This document shows, one piece after another, positions 1 through 8,995 of a stretch of 43,770 nt of DNA. The notes under the pieces are model-generated. The model saw only the letters and a program-made list of their open reading frames with translations. It did not search any database and was not told where the DNA came from. Positions within the stretch are counted from its first letter, which is position 1; the number at the start of each line of letters is the position of its first letter. The DNA comes from a virus. Location of the stretch: positions 1 to 43,770 of the IMG/VR virus record IMGVR_UViG_3300042691_037438. The stretch is one strand, 5' to 3'. The position numbers were made by a program, and so were the translations under genes.

Positions 1-1382
1 ATTTGATTTTTTGCAAAATATGCATAAAAATTTTGATTATATGCATTTACTTTCGGATCGCCTTGTGCCACCCCGTCAGATATATTTTTTATATTTTTTC
101 TATATTCCTGAATGTGTATCAAAGGATAATCTTCATAGAAATTATTCGTTAATCCTGTAGTATTACCATATAAATTAGGATCCGGAAAAATGTATAATTT
201 ATTTGGCTCTAGTTTAGCCGTATCTACATGAAATTTATTTTCAGGTGTTGAAAAGTATAACAATCCTGTTTTTTCTGGTTTGAAAAATAAACCAAGTTTT
301 CTTAAAGATACTAAGTTTGATGTTTCTTCTACTGAAGCAGTACCAGGAAAATGCCTATTCAAAAGATTACCAGATGGATTATCTGCTTTAAATAAAATGT
401 TATATTCATAAGAAGATGTATCGTCTCCGGTTTTTATATAGTAAAAATCTGCTCCTATATATTTTTTGATCAATTGACTTTTTAAATTTAAAATCCTTGC
501 GGCATCATCTTTATATGAACTAACGAGATTATAAAGTTTATCACCAGTTTGACAATTTAAATTTACTTGCGTTAAATCATAATTAATTAATATCTTACTG
601 CCTATTTCTTTTAAATATATATCTAATATATAAAATATATATTTTTTAGTTGCTTCATCAAAATCGTAAAAAATATCACCATCTATGGAATTTTGATTAG
701 CCGAAAACAATGATTCTCTTAAGGCTGTCTTTGTTGCATAATCTGTAGCGGATTTATTGGGGTCATTGTCGAAATATGTTGTGTATAGATCGTATAAATC
801 TTCTATTTCTATATCTAAATTATTGATTATTCCATCAATGTCATTTTTTAAATTATTGTAAATTAAATTCTCATCATCAGAAGCTATTACATAGTCTGCC
901 AAATTTTCAATTACAGCATTTTCTAGTGAATTTTTCGTACCTCTTTCTTGATTTTTATAATTACTGTATTTTAATCTTTCTCTTTTATCACTATAAAATT
1001 TACATATTTCTAAAATTTTACGAGAATATAGGGGTATTATAATATCGAGATCACTAGGATCATCAAAATTAGCCAAAGACAAAAAACGTCGTTCTTCATA
1101 TGTTAAGTAATTCAGCGAAATATCTTTTAATAAATCAATATATTTCTCTCTAATTAATTTTTTTCTATAAGTAAAATTAGTTTTCTTTATGTCATTCCAC
1201 GCATTAATATAATTTTTATATGCCGAATTATATTGATTTGGATTTAATCTTATTTTTACATTTGTTAAAAAATCAAAAAATGAAAATACATTTTTAAAAT
1301 CCAAAGCTAATGGATCATTACTTCCTAAGGAGGTAATTGAATTTTCAGGTAAAGGCAATTGTAAGGTTAAACCAGTGGCCAC
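1..1382 (-). CDS. Partial virion structural protein (probable baseplate or tail), C-terminus outside window
   Basis: An open frame reads leftward off position 1 with no stop in the parts I checked, so at least 460 residues are present and the C-terminus is missing. The best start is GTG at 1382-1380, giving the N-terminus MATGLTLQLPLPENSITSLG; an in-frame TAG lies a few codons upstream, so the start cannot be much earlier. The visible part is rich in Asn, Asp, Tyr and Lys, has no membrane segment or signal peptide, and contains helical stretches with many Lys-Glu pairs. It follows the gp25, gp6 and gp7-position genes with a 20-nt gap, which suggests another wedge or tail-fibre-attachment protein (T4 has gp8 here). 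I do not recognise the family from sequence; the role is inferred from position only. Confidence 0.7.
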   Translation of the reverse strand, partial: MATGLTLQLPLPENSITSLGSNDPLALDFKNVFSFFDFLTNVKIRLNPNQYNSAYKNYINAWNDIKKTNFTYRKKLIREKYIDLLKDISLNYLTYEERRFLSLANFDDPSDLDIIIPLYSRKILEICKFYSDKRERLKYSNYKNQERGTKNSLENAVIENLADYVIASDDENLIYNNLKNDIDGIINNLDIEIEDLYDLYTTYFDNDPNKSATDYATKTALRESLFSANQNSIDGDIFYDFDEATKKYIFYILDIYLKEIGSKILINYDLTQVNLNCQTGDKLYNLVSSYKDDAARILNLKSQLIKKYIGADFYYIKTGDDTSSYEYNILFKADNPSGNLLNRHFPGTASVEETSNLVSLRKLGLFFKPEKTGLLYFSTPENKFHVDTAKLEPNKLYIFPDPNLYGNTTGLTNNFYEDYPLIHIQEYRKNIKNISDGVAQGDPKVNAYNQNFYAYFAKNQ

Positions 1383-1402
1383 ATGAATATTTAGAAACTA
1401 AA

Positions 1403-4400
1403 TTAATAATTGCCTGACAATAACTCTAAACCTTGAACTAATTCTTTTGTTATAATGTTTTCAGCAATATCATACCATTGATTATATGATGATATATTTT
1501 CACTAACAGTTGTAAATGAATCGCTCCAGTTTATTATACCTTCTAATTGCTCATTGGCATACCCAGAATTATATGAAAAAAATGAATAATACTTAGCAAT
1601 ATCTTCATTTGTATAAATTGGGGGCAATACTAAATTCCAACCCCAATGTGGATTATATGATGACAAAGCATAGGTGCTTAATGTTGGATTTATATAATTT
1701 GCTGTTAATACATTTGTATTGCATTTGGTATATGTCTGTGAAAATTTTTCATAAGCTATAATATATCCATCACGGCCGCCTGTTAGTATATGTGAATAAA
1801 AATTTAATTCATTACCTAAATTTAATCCATATTTTTGATTTGAATAATAGCCATGCTGTTCGAAATTTTCATCAAATTTATTCCGTGCACCTTTCAATTT
1901 AGAAAATTTAATAGAAATTAAATCGACTATTCTAAGTAAGTCTCCAGGAAAATTATATGAATTGAATTTATATTGATATTCATTGAACATTTGATACATG
2001 GATTGTAATTGATTTACATTGCATGTGTCAATAAATGATATATTATCAACTAAATTAGATATTTTTTCGTACACCTTTTTACCTAATGTGTTGGGGTCGT
2101 CATTTATAGTGCCAACACAGCTACTCATAAAATCATTTAATAAAATTTGGCAATCTACAATACTTTCCTGGAATGCAAATGCACTATATTGTGCACTCAT
2201 ATCAAAATTTTCATTCAATTTAGCTATATTGTATTTGCCAGTAGGGGGATTAATGTCAAAAATACTACTACATCCTGATATTTGTGCAAAGCCTGATCTA
2301 TTTTTTCTGAATTTATTAATATAATTAAAGCCAACCCAATCACCCTGTGCATTTAATATATTTCCATATTCTGTCTCAGGCACGACCTTCAATGGTATTT
2401 TAAATGTTATATCTGAATTTTTTTTATTGAATCCTTTTATATCATTGTCTGCTATATCCACAACCATAATATCATTATTAGTATTACATGCAATACCCAC
2501 AAAATTACAGTCGGGTGATATATATCCTTCATTTGCAGATGGATATATGATTATTCTATCTATATCAAATTCTTTATTTTCAGTGTCAAAATATAAAATA
2601 TTATTTTTACTAGAATCATTACTAGATGTAAACCAAAGATCATCATCTGCATCTATTGCGAATGACCAAACTTTATTATCTTCAGGAACAATAAAATATT
2701 CCATCTCATTGTCTTCTATTTTCAGTAGCCCATCTTGCCCAGTAAATTCTGTATTTTTCAATAAAACCCATGTTCTATTTTTTGCGTCACAAATTATATT
2801 ATATGGCTGAAAACCAAGATCAATTGTATATATATTGGTCAATTCGCCAGCACTTGTATATTGGCATATAAATGAAGATAGAGGGTAGTTGTAAGACACC
2901 CATGCATTATCTTTCATATCTATATCTACTGTAGCGGGCAAAATTGTATTAGAACCAGCAAATCCATTTAATGATTCATATAAATTAATATCATCTACAT
3001 TTAAATTTTCTTTATTTGGTTTTGCATAAAATAATATCGTACCATTACTACTTAATTTGCATACACTAACACTGTCGTGCATTGTTGTCCATACATTTTC
3101 CTTAGAGTCTGCAGCGAGAAAGCTTGGGGATGAAGATAATGGCAGTACTTTATCAAAAACTTTTGTTCCTTTATTTGTATATTTTGATATAATATCTCTG
3201 TCTGAATCAGCAAACCAAAAATAATTTTTATTTGTGCTATCTGGGACTACAATAGAACAATATATACCTGACAAATTTGTTGTATTTTTTAATGTATCTG
3301 TAGTTCTTTTTGGTAGTAAATTTAAGTCATTAACATATTTGAAATTTATTAAATGAAAATTTGTACTAGCAGGATTTGATATAGCACCATTTAGTGAAAT
3401 AATATAATAGTATTCCTTGCTTTCTGCATTTACATGTGCACAAATTCTTACATTGTCTCTAATAATTTTAGGAACAATATAACCTTTAAAAAATCCTAGC
3501 TTCTCATAAGTTTCAAATTCACCATAATCTTCATATACATCTATAGCATCGTATATGATTTCGTTTGTCGTCGCATCAGTCAAAAATATTTTAATAGAAT
3601 TTAAAAATGATTCTTGGTATTCGGGTATTAGTTTTAATTTACTGATAGATTTTACTGGATAACCGCTCAAATCCTTTATTTTTACAACAATTGGAATTTT
3701 CTGCCCTAAAAATTTATTTTTCCCTATATTAAATGAATCAATAATAATTGTGCCCTCACTGTCTATACCATTAGATGTTATAGATAGGAAACTAGGTGCT
3801 TTACTATCTATGATGGTTGGTGTATATACAGCTGTAGCTACTGTATTTAATATGGGGAAATTATTAATAAATTCATATTTCTTGCTATCAGCATCAAAAA
3901 ATGTTGATGTGTCAAAATATGATAATATGATTACAGGTGGTATAATTTTATCGACTGGTGTTTTTACTATATCATCAATATAGTAAACGGTTCTGCGGCC
4001 CGAGGTTCCCGCTAATACAGCGCCTTCATCATTTTTTTGACAAAAAACTATTTTTTTTGAACTATCCAACTTCACATAAATTTCACTATTATCTATTGTC
4101 TTAAAACTATTAACGGGTGTTGGGTCATATGATGATAATATATTATTATATTCCGAAATTAAAAATCGTGATGATGCCTTTAAATGAGAATATTTGTCTC
4201 TTTGGTATGCATCAACATCCAGTAGTGTACCACCCGTAGCAGAAGCATATAGTAAAATTGTAGATCCTGATGCTGAAAGTGTATCAAATGTTTGCCAACT
4301 ATTATAACGCGTTATTACAAATGGTGATTCTACATGTGAAGCCCTTATATTAGGATATTCATCTGCAGATAATACCAACGTATCTGGTATATAATCTTTG

Positions 4401-4699
4401 ACTAATACATTTTGACAAAAGGTTGATTCAAAACCATTACCGCTAGTGCCGTAAAAATAACATTTTATACTATAAGTACCCGGTATTTTATATGCATGTG
4501 TAGCAGTTATATCTTTACTGAAGGTACCATCGCCGAAATCCCATAATATATTTGTATTTGATGTAATTAAATTATCACCAGAATCAAACTTGGGTATAAA
4601 CGTAAATGGTGTGATGGGTAATGTATATGAACTGGTAGTGCTAGTACCAGTATAATTTTTAACCAAAAAATAAAGATATCGTTTTTGTGTGTCTTCCAT
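1403..4699 (-). CDS. Large baseplate-wedge-position structural protein with PKD domain and beta-propeller-like repeats
   Basis: The protein has 1098 residues, similar in size to T4 gp7 (1032), and sits directly after gp6 (2-nt gap), the place of gp7 in T4. Residues about 45-85 form a PKD-type Ig-like domain: WDFGDGTF at 53-60, ATHAY at 66-70, then PGTYSIKCYF. The middle (about 500-800) has repeated blades with motifs such as NYFWFADSDRD, ENVWTTMHD, DNAWVSYN, NRTWVLLK and DDLWFTSS, resembling NHL or streptogramin-lyase-like propellers. The last 300 residues are rich in Tyr, Asn and Ser. There is no signal peptide. Seen: the domains and the position. Inferred: a wedge or peripheral baseplate protein that may also bind carbohydrate or another surface. 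Sequence similarity to gp7 itself is not evident to me. Confidence 0.8.
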   Translation of the reverse strand: MEDTQKRYLYFLVKNYTGTSTTSSYTLPITPFTFIPKFDSGDNLITSNTNILWDFGDGTFSKDITATHAYKIPGTYSIKCYFYGTSGNGFESTFCQNVLVKDYIPDTLVLSADEYPNIRASHVESPFVITRYNSWQTFDTLSASGSTILLYASATGGTLLDVDAYQRDKYSHLKASSRFLISEYNNILSSYDPTPVNSFKTIDNSEIYVKLDSSKKIVFCQKNDEGAVLAGTSGRRTVYYIDDIVKTPVDKIIPPVIILSYFDTSTFFDADSKKYEFINNFPILNTVATAVYTPTIIDSKAPSFLSITSNGIDSEGTIIIDSFNIGKNKFLGQKIPIVVKIKDLSGYPVKSISKLKLIPEYQESFLNSIKIFLTDATTNEIIYDAIDVYEDYGEFETYEKLGFFKGYIVPKIIRDNVRICAHVNAESKEYYYIISLNGAISNPASTNFHLINFKYVNDLNLLPKRTTDTLKNTTNLSGIYCSIVVPDSTNKNYFWFADSDRDIISKYTNKGTKVFDKVLPLSSSPSFLAADSKENVWTTMHDSVSVCKLSSNGTILFYAKPNKENLNVDDINLYESLNGFAGSNTILPATVDIDMKDNAWVSYNYPLSSFICQYTSAGELTNIYTIDLGFQPYNIICDAKNRTWVLLKNTEFTGQDGLLKIEDNEMEYFIVPEDNKVWSFAIDADDDLWFTSSNDSSKNNILYFDTENKEFDIDRIIIYPSANEGYISPDCNFVGIACNTNNDIMVVDIADNDIKGFNKKNSDITFKIPLKVVPETEYGNILNAQGDWVGFNYINKFRKNRSGFAQISGCSSIFDINPPTGKYNIAKLNENFDMSAQYSAFAFQESIVDCQILLNDFMSSCVGTINDDPNTLGKKVYEKISNLVDNISFIDTCNVNQLQSMYQMFNEYQYKFNSYNFPGDLLRIVDLISIKFSKLKGARNKFDENFEQHGYYSNQKYGLNLGNELNFYSHILTGGRDGYIIAYEKFSQTYTKCNTNVLTANYINPTLSTYALSSYNPHWGWNLVLPPIYTNEDIAKYYSFFSYNSGYANEQLEGIINWSDSFTTVSENISSYNQWYDIAENIITKELVQGLELLSGNY

Positions 4700-4701
4700 T
4701 A

Positions 4702-6528
4702 TTATAAAATTTGTATTTTATTAATTAAATTGCTTTTTTCATATAAAAACGGAAATTGGAAATATTGCATTCTGTAATTCTGTGAAATGCTTTCATATGT
4801 AGATTCTTCATATGATGGATTCCAAACAATAAAATTTAATTTAGATATTGATATTGATTCATTTTCATATTCTCTGTATGTTTCTAATCTAGCGACACCG
4901 GGAATATTCAAAATACTTTGCGATAATTGTGCTATATCTACAGTTGCCCCCAAATAATTATTTGACGAATTAAAAAAATCTGATATAGCTGTTGCAACAC
5001 TGCTCTTTATTAATTCTTTTGATGTATTAAAATTGTTATCTCTATATATTCTCAATATTGTTTCACTTCTTGTATCATTAGAGATGATCTCATTTTGAAA
5101 TGGTAGTCCAATATCAAATGCTAGATATACGGGGTCACACACAACTATATTTTGATTAATTAATTTATTATTTTCAAAAGATTGTGCGATAAATTGTTTT
5201 TGTGAAGCCGGTAAAGAAAGTGGAGTAACTTCATTTAAAATATTATTAAATTTAGGTACTACAAAACAATATATATTGTTGAAATCACAGCTATCAGTGA
5301 ATAACACTTGATTCATTAATATTTTTTCGTCTTGATTGGGCTTTTCAAGGCCAATATCATAAAAATATTTTAAAAAATATTTTGTATAATTTTGATTATT
5401 AACGACATATGTATCATGTATGATGTTTGAGAACGCGGCCATGATTTTGGTTTTGAAATCATTTGTTGTCACCGTTCTGTTTTGTGTCATGAACATAAGC
5501 GGTGCATTTGCTTTTATCTCACTTGACGATTCGTGTGTCTTGAAATCAGAAGAAGGTAAGTCATTATCTATGTTAATTAATTCTAATTGATTAATGTCAA
5601 TAGAAGTGGGTCCTACTTTTTTAATGTCATTATATATATAAGACCACCTATTATTGAAAAAAAGACTTAATGGTTTGCCTGCTAATAAATTATTGCCTAT
5701 TTTTCCTGAATATCCTCTACTAGCTAGATAATAAATAGCAATTAAATCGCCTGGATTTAATTTTTTTCCATTTACATCATTACCAAATTTCACTTCATAA
5801 TTATAATTTTCATTAAATTTCTTTTCAAAACATAATTCTCTAGTTTTTTGTCCGTATAAAGTGTCTACTTCTTTCCATTCTTGCCATTTTTGTGTGTATA
5901 CATCTTTTACAAATACGAAAATATTATTATGATCTATTAAAGTGCGCTGATTTAAATTGGATGTGTCTTGTACTACAATAGGTATTGTTTCAAATGATTC
6001 GCCTAATGCTGTTACTGTGGGATATTCTTTTACGTCGCCTTGATATAAAATATAATTGTTAGTGACGGTTTCTAGATTTTGTTCGCCGTCAGCATTTTTT
6101 TCAAAAAATACATCCTCTGTGAATACGTAATTTGAACCATCAACACCAACTGATGTAAATCGTGGTAAACAATATGACCCATTTGATAAACCACCACTAA
6201 CCAAAAATTGTGATATTGGCAAATTTGCTGTGTGATAACCGTGTGGTTTATAACCTATTAACGAAACAATTTTATTAATATTTTCAAATATCTCAGCTTG
6301 AGAAAATGTAGCTTCTGAAGCTGTTTGATTTAAATAAAACATTAAAACGTGATACATATAGGCAATGATATCAACCAATGCTGATATATTACTACCTTCA
6401 AAGTCTATATCTTTAAATGCCTCTGACTGTTTTAATCGATTTACGATTAATTGTTTCATACTAACTGCATCAAATGCAGCGTAGGCATTATTAGGTAAAT
6501 TAAATTCTGTAAAATTAGAAATTGCCAT
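4702..6528 (-). CDS. gp6: Baseplate wedge subunit gp6
   Basis: The 608-aa protein (T4 gp6 is 660) has the typical gp6/J-like N-terminus. Residues about 1-100 read FTEFNLPNNAYAAFDAVSMK, then LVDIIAYMYHVLMFYLNQTASEA, then NINKIVSLIGYKPHG. Proteins of this family form the inner ring that joins baseplate wedges. The ATG at 6528 follows the gp25 stop at once (TATATAATATGG), so the two are probably translationally coupled. Order gp25-gp6-gp7 position is that of T4. The central region, with a LISNDTRSETILR-like stretch and an IPGVARLETYREYEN motif near the C-terminus, fits the conserved gp6 C-terminal domain. The name is well supported by family pattern plus synteny. Confidence 0.88.
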   Translation of the reverse strand: MAISNFTEFNLPNNAYAAFDAVSMKQLIVNRLKQSEAFKDIDFEGSNISALVDIIAYMYHVLMFYLNQTASEATFSQAEIFENINKIVSLIGYKPHGYHTANLPISQFLVSGGLSNGSYCLPRFTSVGVDGSNYVFTEDVFFEKNADGEQNLETVTNNYILYQGDVKEYPTVTALGESFETIPIVVQDTSNLNQRTLIDHNNIFVFVKDVYTQKWQEWKEVDTLYGQKTRELCFEKKFNENYNYEVKFGNDVNGKKLNPGDLIAIYYLASRGYSGKIGNNLLAGKPLSLFFNNRWSYIYNDIKKVGPTSIDINQLELINIDNDLPSSDFKTHESSSEIKANAPLMFMTQNRTVTTNDFKTKIMAAFSNIIHDTYVVNNQNYTKYFLKYFYDIGLEKPNQDEKILMNQVLFTDSCDFNNIYCFVVPKFNNILNEVTPLSLPASQKQFIAQSFENNKLINQNIVVCDPVYLAFDIGLPFQNEIISNDTRSETILRIYRDNNFNTSKELIKSSVATAISDFFNSSNNYLGATVDIAQLSQSILNIPGVARLETYREYENESISISKLNFIVWNPSYEESTYESISQNYRMQYFQFPFLYEKSNLINKIQIL

Positions 6529-6529
6529 A

Positions 6530-7006
6530 TTATATATAAGAAAAACCTGAGTTATTTAATGCACCTATTAAGGTTGCATTTGTTTGATTTAAAGTTGGTA
6601 ATGATATTATAATTTGTATATCATATTGCTGATTATCCGGGTCTGGTATAACAGATAAAAAATTTATTTTAATTCTGGGTTCATATTTTTCTAACTTTGT
6701 AGAAATTATTGAAGCAATGTCAGATGCCCTGGTATTGGTAATTGGATCAAACAAAAATTGTTTAAGATTTAAACCAAAATCCGGATTCAATATCTTTTCA
6801 CCCGGCATTGTATTGAATATATTTTTAATTGAATTTTTGATTGCTGAATAATCATAATCCATTACAATATCGTTAATTTCAGGATATTGTCTGAGATTTT
6901 CTTTAATTAAATATTTTTTACGTATATCTAAATGAATATCTTCATAAGTGTACACAACTTCCGGGGATTGGGAAATTGGTAATCCACTTATTTTGATTGA
7001 AGCCAT
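6530..7006 (-). CDS. gp25: Baseplate wedge subunit gp25 (GPW/gp25 family)
   Basis: From the ATG at 7006 the protein has 158 residues (T4 gp25 is 132). The signature is the central block IKNIFNTMPGEKILNPDFGL followed by NLKQFLFDPIT, the hallmark of the GPW/gp25 fold found in wedge proteins of all contractile tails. Gp25 contributes to the wedge core and to starting sheath assembly. The frame is open upstream to 7039, but I chose 7006 because an ATTAAATA late-type box (7012-7019) lies exactly 5 nt upstream, and MASIKISGLPISQSP looks like a normal wedge N-terminus while the upstream residues do not. The gene abuts gp6 and is divergent from the plus-strand gene at 7038. Confidence 0.93.
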   Translation of the reverse strand: MASIKISGLPISQSPEVVYTYEDIHLDIRKKYLIKENLRQYPEINDIVMDYDYSAIKNSIKNIFNTMPGEKILNPDFGLNLKQFLFDPITNTRASDIASIISTKLEKYEPRIKINFLSVIPDPDNQQYDIQIIISLPTLNQTNATLIGALNNSGFSYI

Positions 7007-7011
7007 AAAAA

Positions 7012-7019
7012 TATTTAAT
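7012..7019 (-). promoter_or_regulatory. Late promoter box (ATTAAATA variant) for gp25-gp6 operon
   Basis: ATTAAATA on the minus strand, 5 nt before the gp25 ATG. It differs from the T4 late consensus TATAAATA at two positions. Identification rests on spacing shared with stronger boxes elsewhere in the window. Confidence 0.5.
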
Positions 7020-7024
7020 TCATG

Positions 7025-7032
7025 AGTAAATA
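7025..7032 (+). promoter_or_regulatory. Late promoter box (AGTAAATA variant) for the 7038 gene
   Basis: AGTAAATA lies 5 nt before ATG 7038. It is back to back with the gp25 box, with 5 nt between the two octamers. Weak match, good spacing. Confidence 0.45.
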
Positions 7033-7037
7033 ATAGC

Positions 7038-7601
7038 ATGAAGAAGAAGTTTGATACTATTTTTGAAGCAGCGGTAACAAGATTTTCACGTGGTGGTTAT
7101 TTGGTAGGTGATTATGTGAAGTTTGCTAAAGGTTTCAAAAATCATGATGCCTATAAATCTTTAGGATCAAATATCAAACAATTGCTTGACGAAATGGAAA
7201 GCTCTAAACTCCATTTACGAGTTGTAGGTATTGTTGATAACAATACACCACGTTATCCAGGTAACCCGGATACAATGACGGGAGACGTTACTTTAGATAT
7301 TGCCCTAGATAACGGGGGTGGTCGTTATACACATTATACAAAAATTCCCGCGTGTTGTGTTGAAGCCATGGAATTAGATGGTGTGAATTACCCAGCTTTT
7401 GATGATTCATTAGTCCGACCCAATGGTACACAAATTAAACCAGTTGAATATTCTATAAAAGAAACTGAATCGTTTAAATCTGATAAAGGTGGTAATGTTT
7501 CCTCCATAGATCATACGTTACCAACACAAAATATCAAAATTCCTAGTAATCAACCCGCTACAGATAATCCGTATACTACAAATTATTTAAAAAATTTTTA
7601 A
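7038..7601 (+). CDS. Conserved-looking phage protein of unknown function, late-expressed
   Basis: A 187-aa soluble protein, not recognised. The N-terminus MKKKFDTIFEAAVTRFSRGG is basic and helical and is followed by LVGDYVKFAKGF, a pattern I associate with virion-associated proteins of T4-like marine phages (recollection, not tested). The middle has an EMESSKLHLRVVGIVDNN segment followed by a Gly/Asp-rich stretch (ALDNGGGRYTHYTKIP) with a Cys-Cys pair. The C-terminal 50 residues are Ser/Thr/Asn/Pro-rich and probably disordered. The late-type box AGTAAATA is 5 nt upstream. Its stop overlaps the clamp-loader stop on the other strand by 4 nt (TTAA). A structural or assembly role is a guess from its late promoter. 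Confidence 0.75.
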   Translation: MKKKFDTIFEAAVTRFSRGGYLVGDYVKFAKGFKNHDAYKSLGSNIKQLLDEMESSKLHLRVVGIVDNNTPRYPGNPDTMTGDVTLDIALDNGGGRYTHYTKIPACCVEAMELDGVNYPAFDDSLVRPNGTQIKPVEYSIKETESFKSDKGGNVSSIDHTLPTQNIKIPSNQPATDNPYTTNYLKNF

Positions 7602-8521
7602 GGCACGAAAATCTTATTAATTTGTAGTATACACGCAAAGAAATTAATTTCTTGGTCAACCACAAATGCATGTCTATACATGTATTCTGTAATAATTAAT
7701 ATCAATTCTCTTTTATTGTTAATTGTATTATTATTATAAATGTAATGTATAAGACTCTTTAAAAGGTTATGATAATCAGATTGAAACACGCTTTCATTTT
7801 GAATATAAAAACGACGACAATCAAATGGATCATTAAGTTTTTCTACTATTTCTTTGATGAAATCATTCTGAGCTGTTTGATTTACAATCTGTAATTTGCC
7901 AGATGTTGAATTTTTTTGCAATTCATTAATAATTTTTCTAAAATCAGGAAAATTTTGTTTAACTAATTCTACAAATAGTGGTTTTTGTTCATCATCAACT
8001 TGAATACCTTCTTTTTTAAGAATCCCAAAACAATGTTTCAGTACATCTTGAATATTATGATTAAAATTCAAACTAATGCATCTAGATTGTATAGCAGGAA
8101 TAATTTTATGTTTGTAATTTGCTGTGAGAATAAATCGGGTATTTGCAGCGTATTCTTCCATGACGTTGCGAAGAGCGCGCTGTGCTTCACTTGATATACC
8201 ATCAGATTCATCTAATATAACTACTTTTATATCACCATTTAATGAACGGGTTTGTGCAAATGAAATTACTTTTGTTCTAATAGTATCAATACCATTTTCA
8301 TCTGATGCATTTATATAAAGATAATCACATTCTAAAATATTGTTTACGATAATCTTAGCTAGGGTGGTTTTTCCTTGTCCGGGTGAAGATATCAATAAAA
8401 GATTTGATATTTCTTTTTTTAATTGATATGATTCAATGACACGGCGCGTTTCAGCCGGTAAAATAATATCATCTAGTGTTTTGGGTCTGTATTTTTCGAC
8501 CCAAATATTATCAAAATTCAT
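7598..8521 (-). CDS. gp44: Sliding clamp loader large (ATPase) subunit gp44
   Basis: The 307-aa AAA+ ATPase (T4 gp44 is 319) opens and loads the gp45 clamp on DNA with the small subunit gp62. Visible motifs: an N-terminal WVEKYRPKTLDDIILP typical of RFC/gp44 proteins; Walker A SSPGQGKTT at 45-53; Walker B VVILDESDG with Asp104 and Glu105; sensor 1 around ILTANYKHK (131-138); and the SRC arginine-finger motif at 146-148. The C-terminal third is the collar region. It lies 5 nt downstream of dUTPase, so both probably share the sigma70-type promoter at 8956-8984. I did not recognise the small subunit gp62 anywhere in the window. Confidence 0.95.
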   Translation of the reverse strand: MNFDNIWVEKYRPKTLDDIILPAETRRVIESYQLKKEISNLLLISSPGQGKTTLAKIIVNNILECDYLYINASDENGIDTIRTKVISFAQTRSLNGDIKVVILDESDGISSEAQRALRNVMEEYAANTRFILTANYKHKIIPAIQSRCISLNFNHNIQDVLKHCFGILKKEGIQVDDEQKPLFVELVKQNFPDFRKIINELQKNSTSGKLQIVNQTAQNDFIKEIVEKLNDPFDCRRFYIQNESVFQSDYHNLLKSLIHYIYNNNTINNKRELILIITEYMYRHAFVVDQEINFFACILQINKIFVP

Positions 8522-8526
8522 AATAT

Positions 8527-8949
8527 TTATTTTCCAGAAGAACCAAACCCTTTATCACCACGAGTTGTCTCAGTAACCGAGTTTGCCCAAATTGCTTCGC
8601 CATTTACTAATGGATAAATTACTAATTGTGCAACTCTATTTCCTTTTGCAACAGTGTAATCTGTATCTGTATGATTGAATAATTTTACACCTAGATCACC
8701 TCTATATGCATTATCAATGATGCCGTTGAATGCTGTAATCCCAAATTTAAATGCCATGCCCGACCTACTTTCAATACGAATCCAATATCCTGGATTGAGG
8801 TCGGCTAATGTCAGACCAACAGGAACTACCGCTGAACCTCTAGCAGGAATGACAATATCTTCAACAGATGTCATATCATATCCACTATCATTAGAATTAT
8901 TTTTTGATGGCAATACAGCATCTGGATGTGTCTTCAGAAATTTGATCAT
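8527..8949 (-). CDS. dut: Deoxyuridine 5'-triphosphate nucleotidohydrolase (dUTPase)
   Basis: The 140-aa protein has all five motifs of trimeric dUTPases in order: SNDSGYDMT (motif 1), RSGMAFKFGI (2), GIIDNAYRGDLGV (3, with the catalytic Asp and the uracil-pocket region), RVAQLVIYP (4) and TTRGDKGFGSSG (5, the C-terminal arm closing over the active site). It hydrolyses dUTP to dUMP and pyrophosphate, keeping uracil out of phage DNA and feeding dTMP synthesis. The ATG at 8949 lies 6 nt after a TATAAT -10 hexamer, so the transcript may start at or next to the start codon. It is the first gene of a two-gene unit with gp44, an early-type island within late structural genes. Confidence 0.97.
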   Translation of the reverse strand: MIKFLKTHPDAVLPSKNNSNDSGYDMTSVEDIVIPARGSAVVPVGLTLADLNPGYWIRIESRSGMAFKFGITAFNGIIDNAYRGDLGVKLFNHTDTDYTVAKGNRVAQLVIYPLVNGEAIWANSVTETTRGDKGFGSSGK

Positions 8950-8955
8950 ATAAAA

Positions 8956-8984
8956 ATTATAGGTGATGCATTATCATTTTTCAA
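8956..8984 (-). promoter_or_regulatory. Sigma70-type promoter for dut-gp44
   Basis: On the minus strand TTGAAA (8984-8979) is followed after exactly 17 nt by a perfect TATAAT (8961-8956). The expected start of transcription, 6-7 nt after the -10, falls on or beside the dUTPase ATG at 8949. The -35 overlaps the plus-strand late box AATAAATA (8983-8990), so the two promoters may compete. Confidence 0.75.
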
Positions 8985-8990
8985 TAAATA
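8983..8990 (+). promoter_or_regulatory. Late promoter box (AATAAATA) for candidate gp16
   Basis: AATAAATA, one base off TATAAATA, 5 nt before ATG 8996. This spacing decides the start over the upstream in-frame ATG at 8963, which would place the box inside the gene. Confidence 0.65.
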
Positions 8991-8995
8991 TTTTT

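Noticed and set aside
8524-8531. AATAAATA late box before gp44
   Set aside because: It lies only 2 nt before the ATG, too close by the 5-9 nt rule seen at the other sites, and is made by the end of the dUTPase gene.
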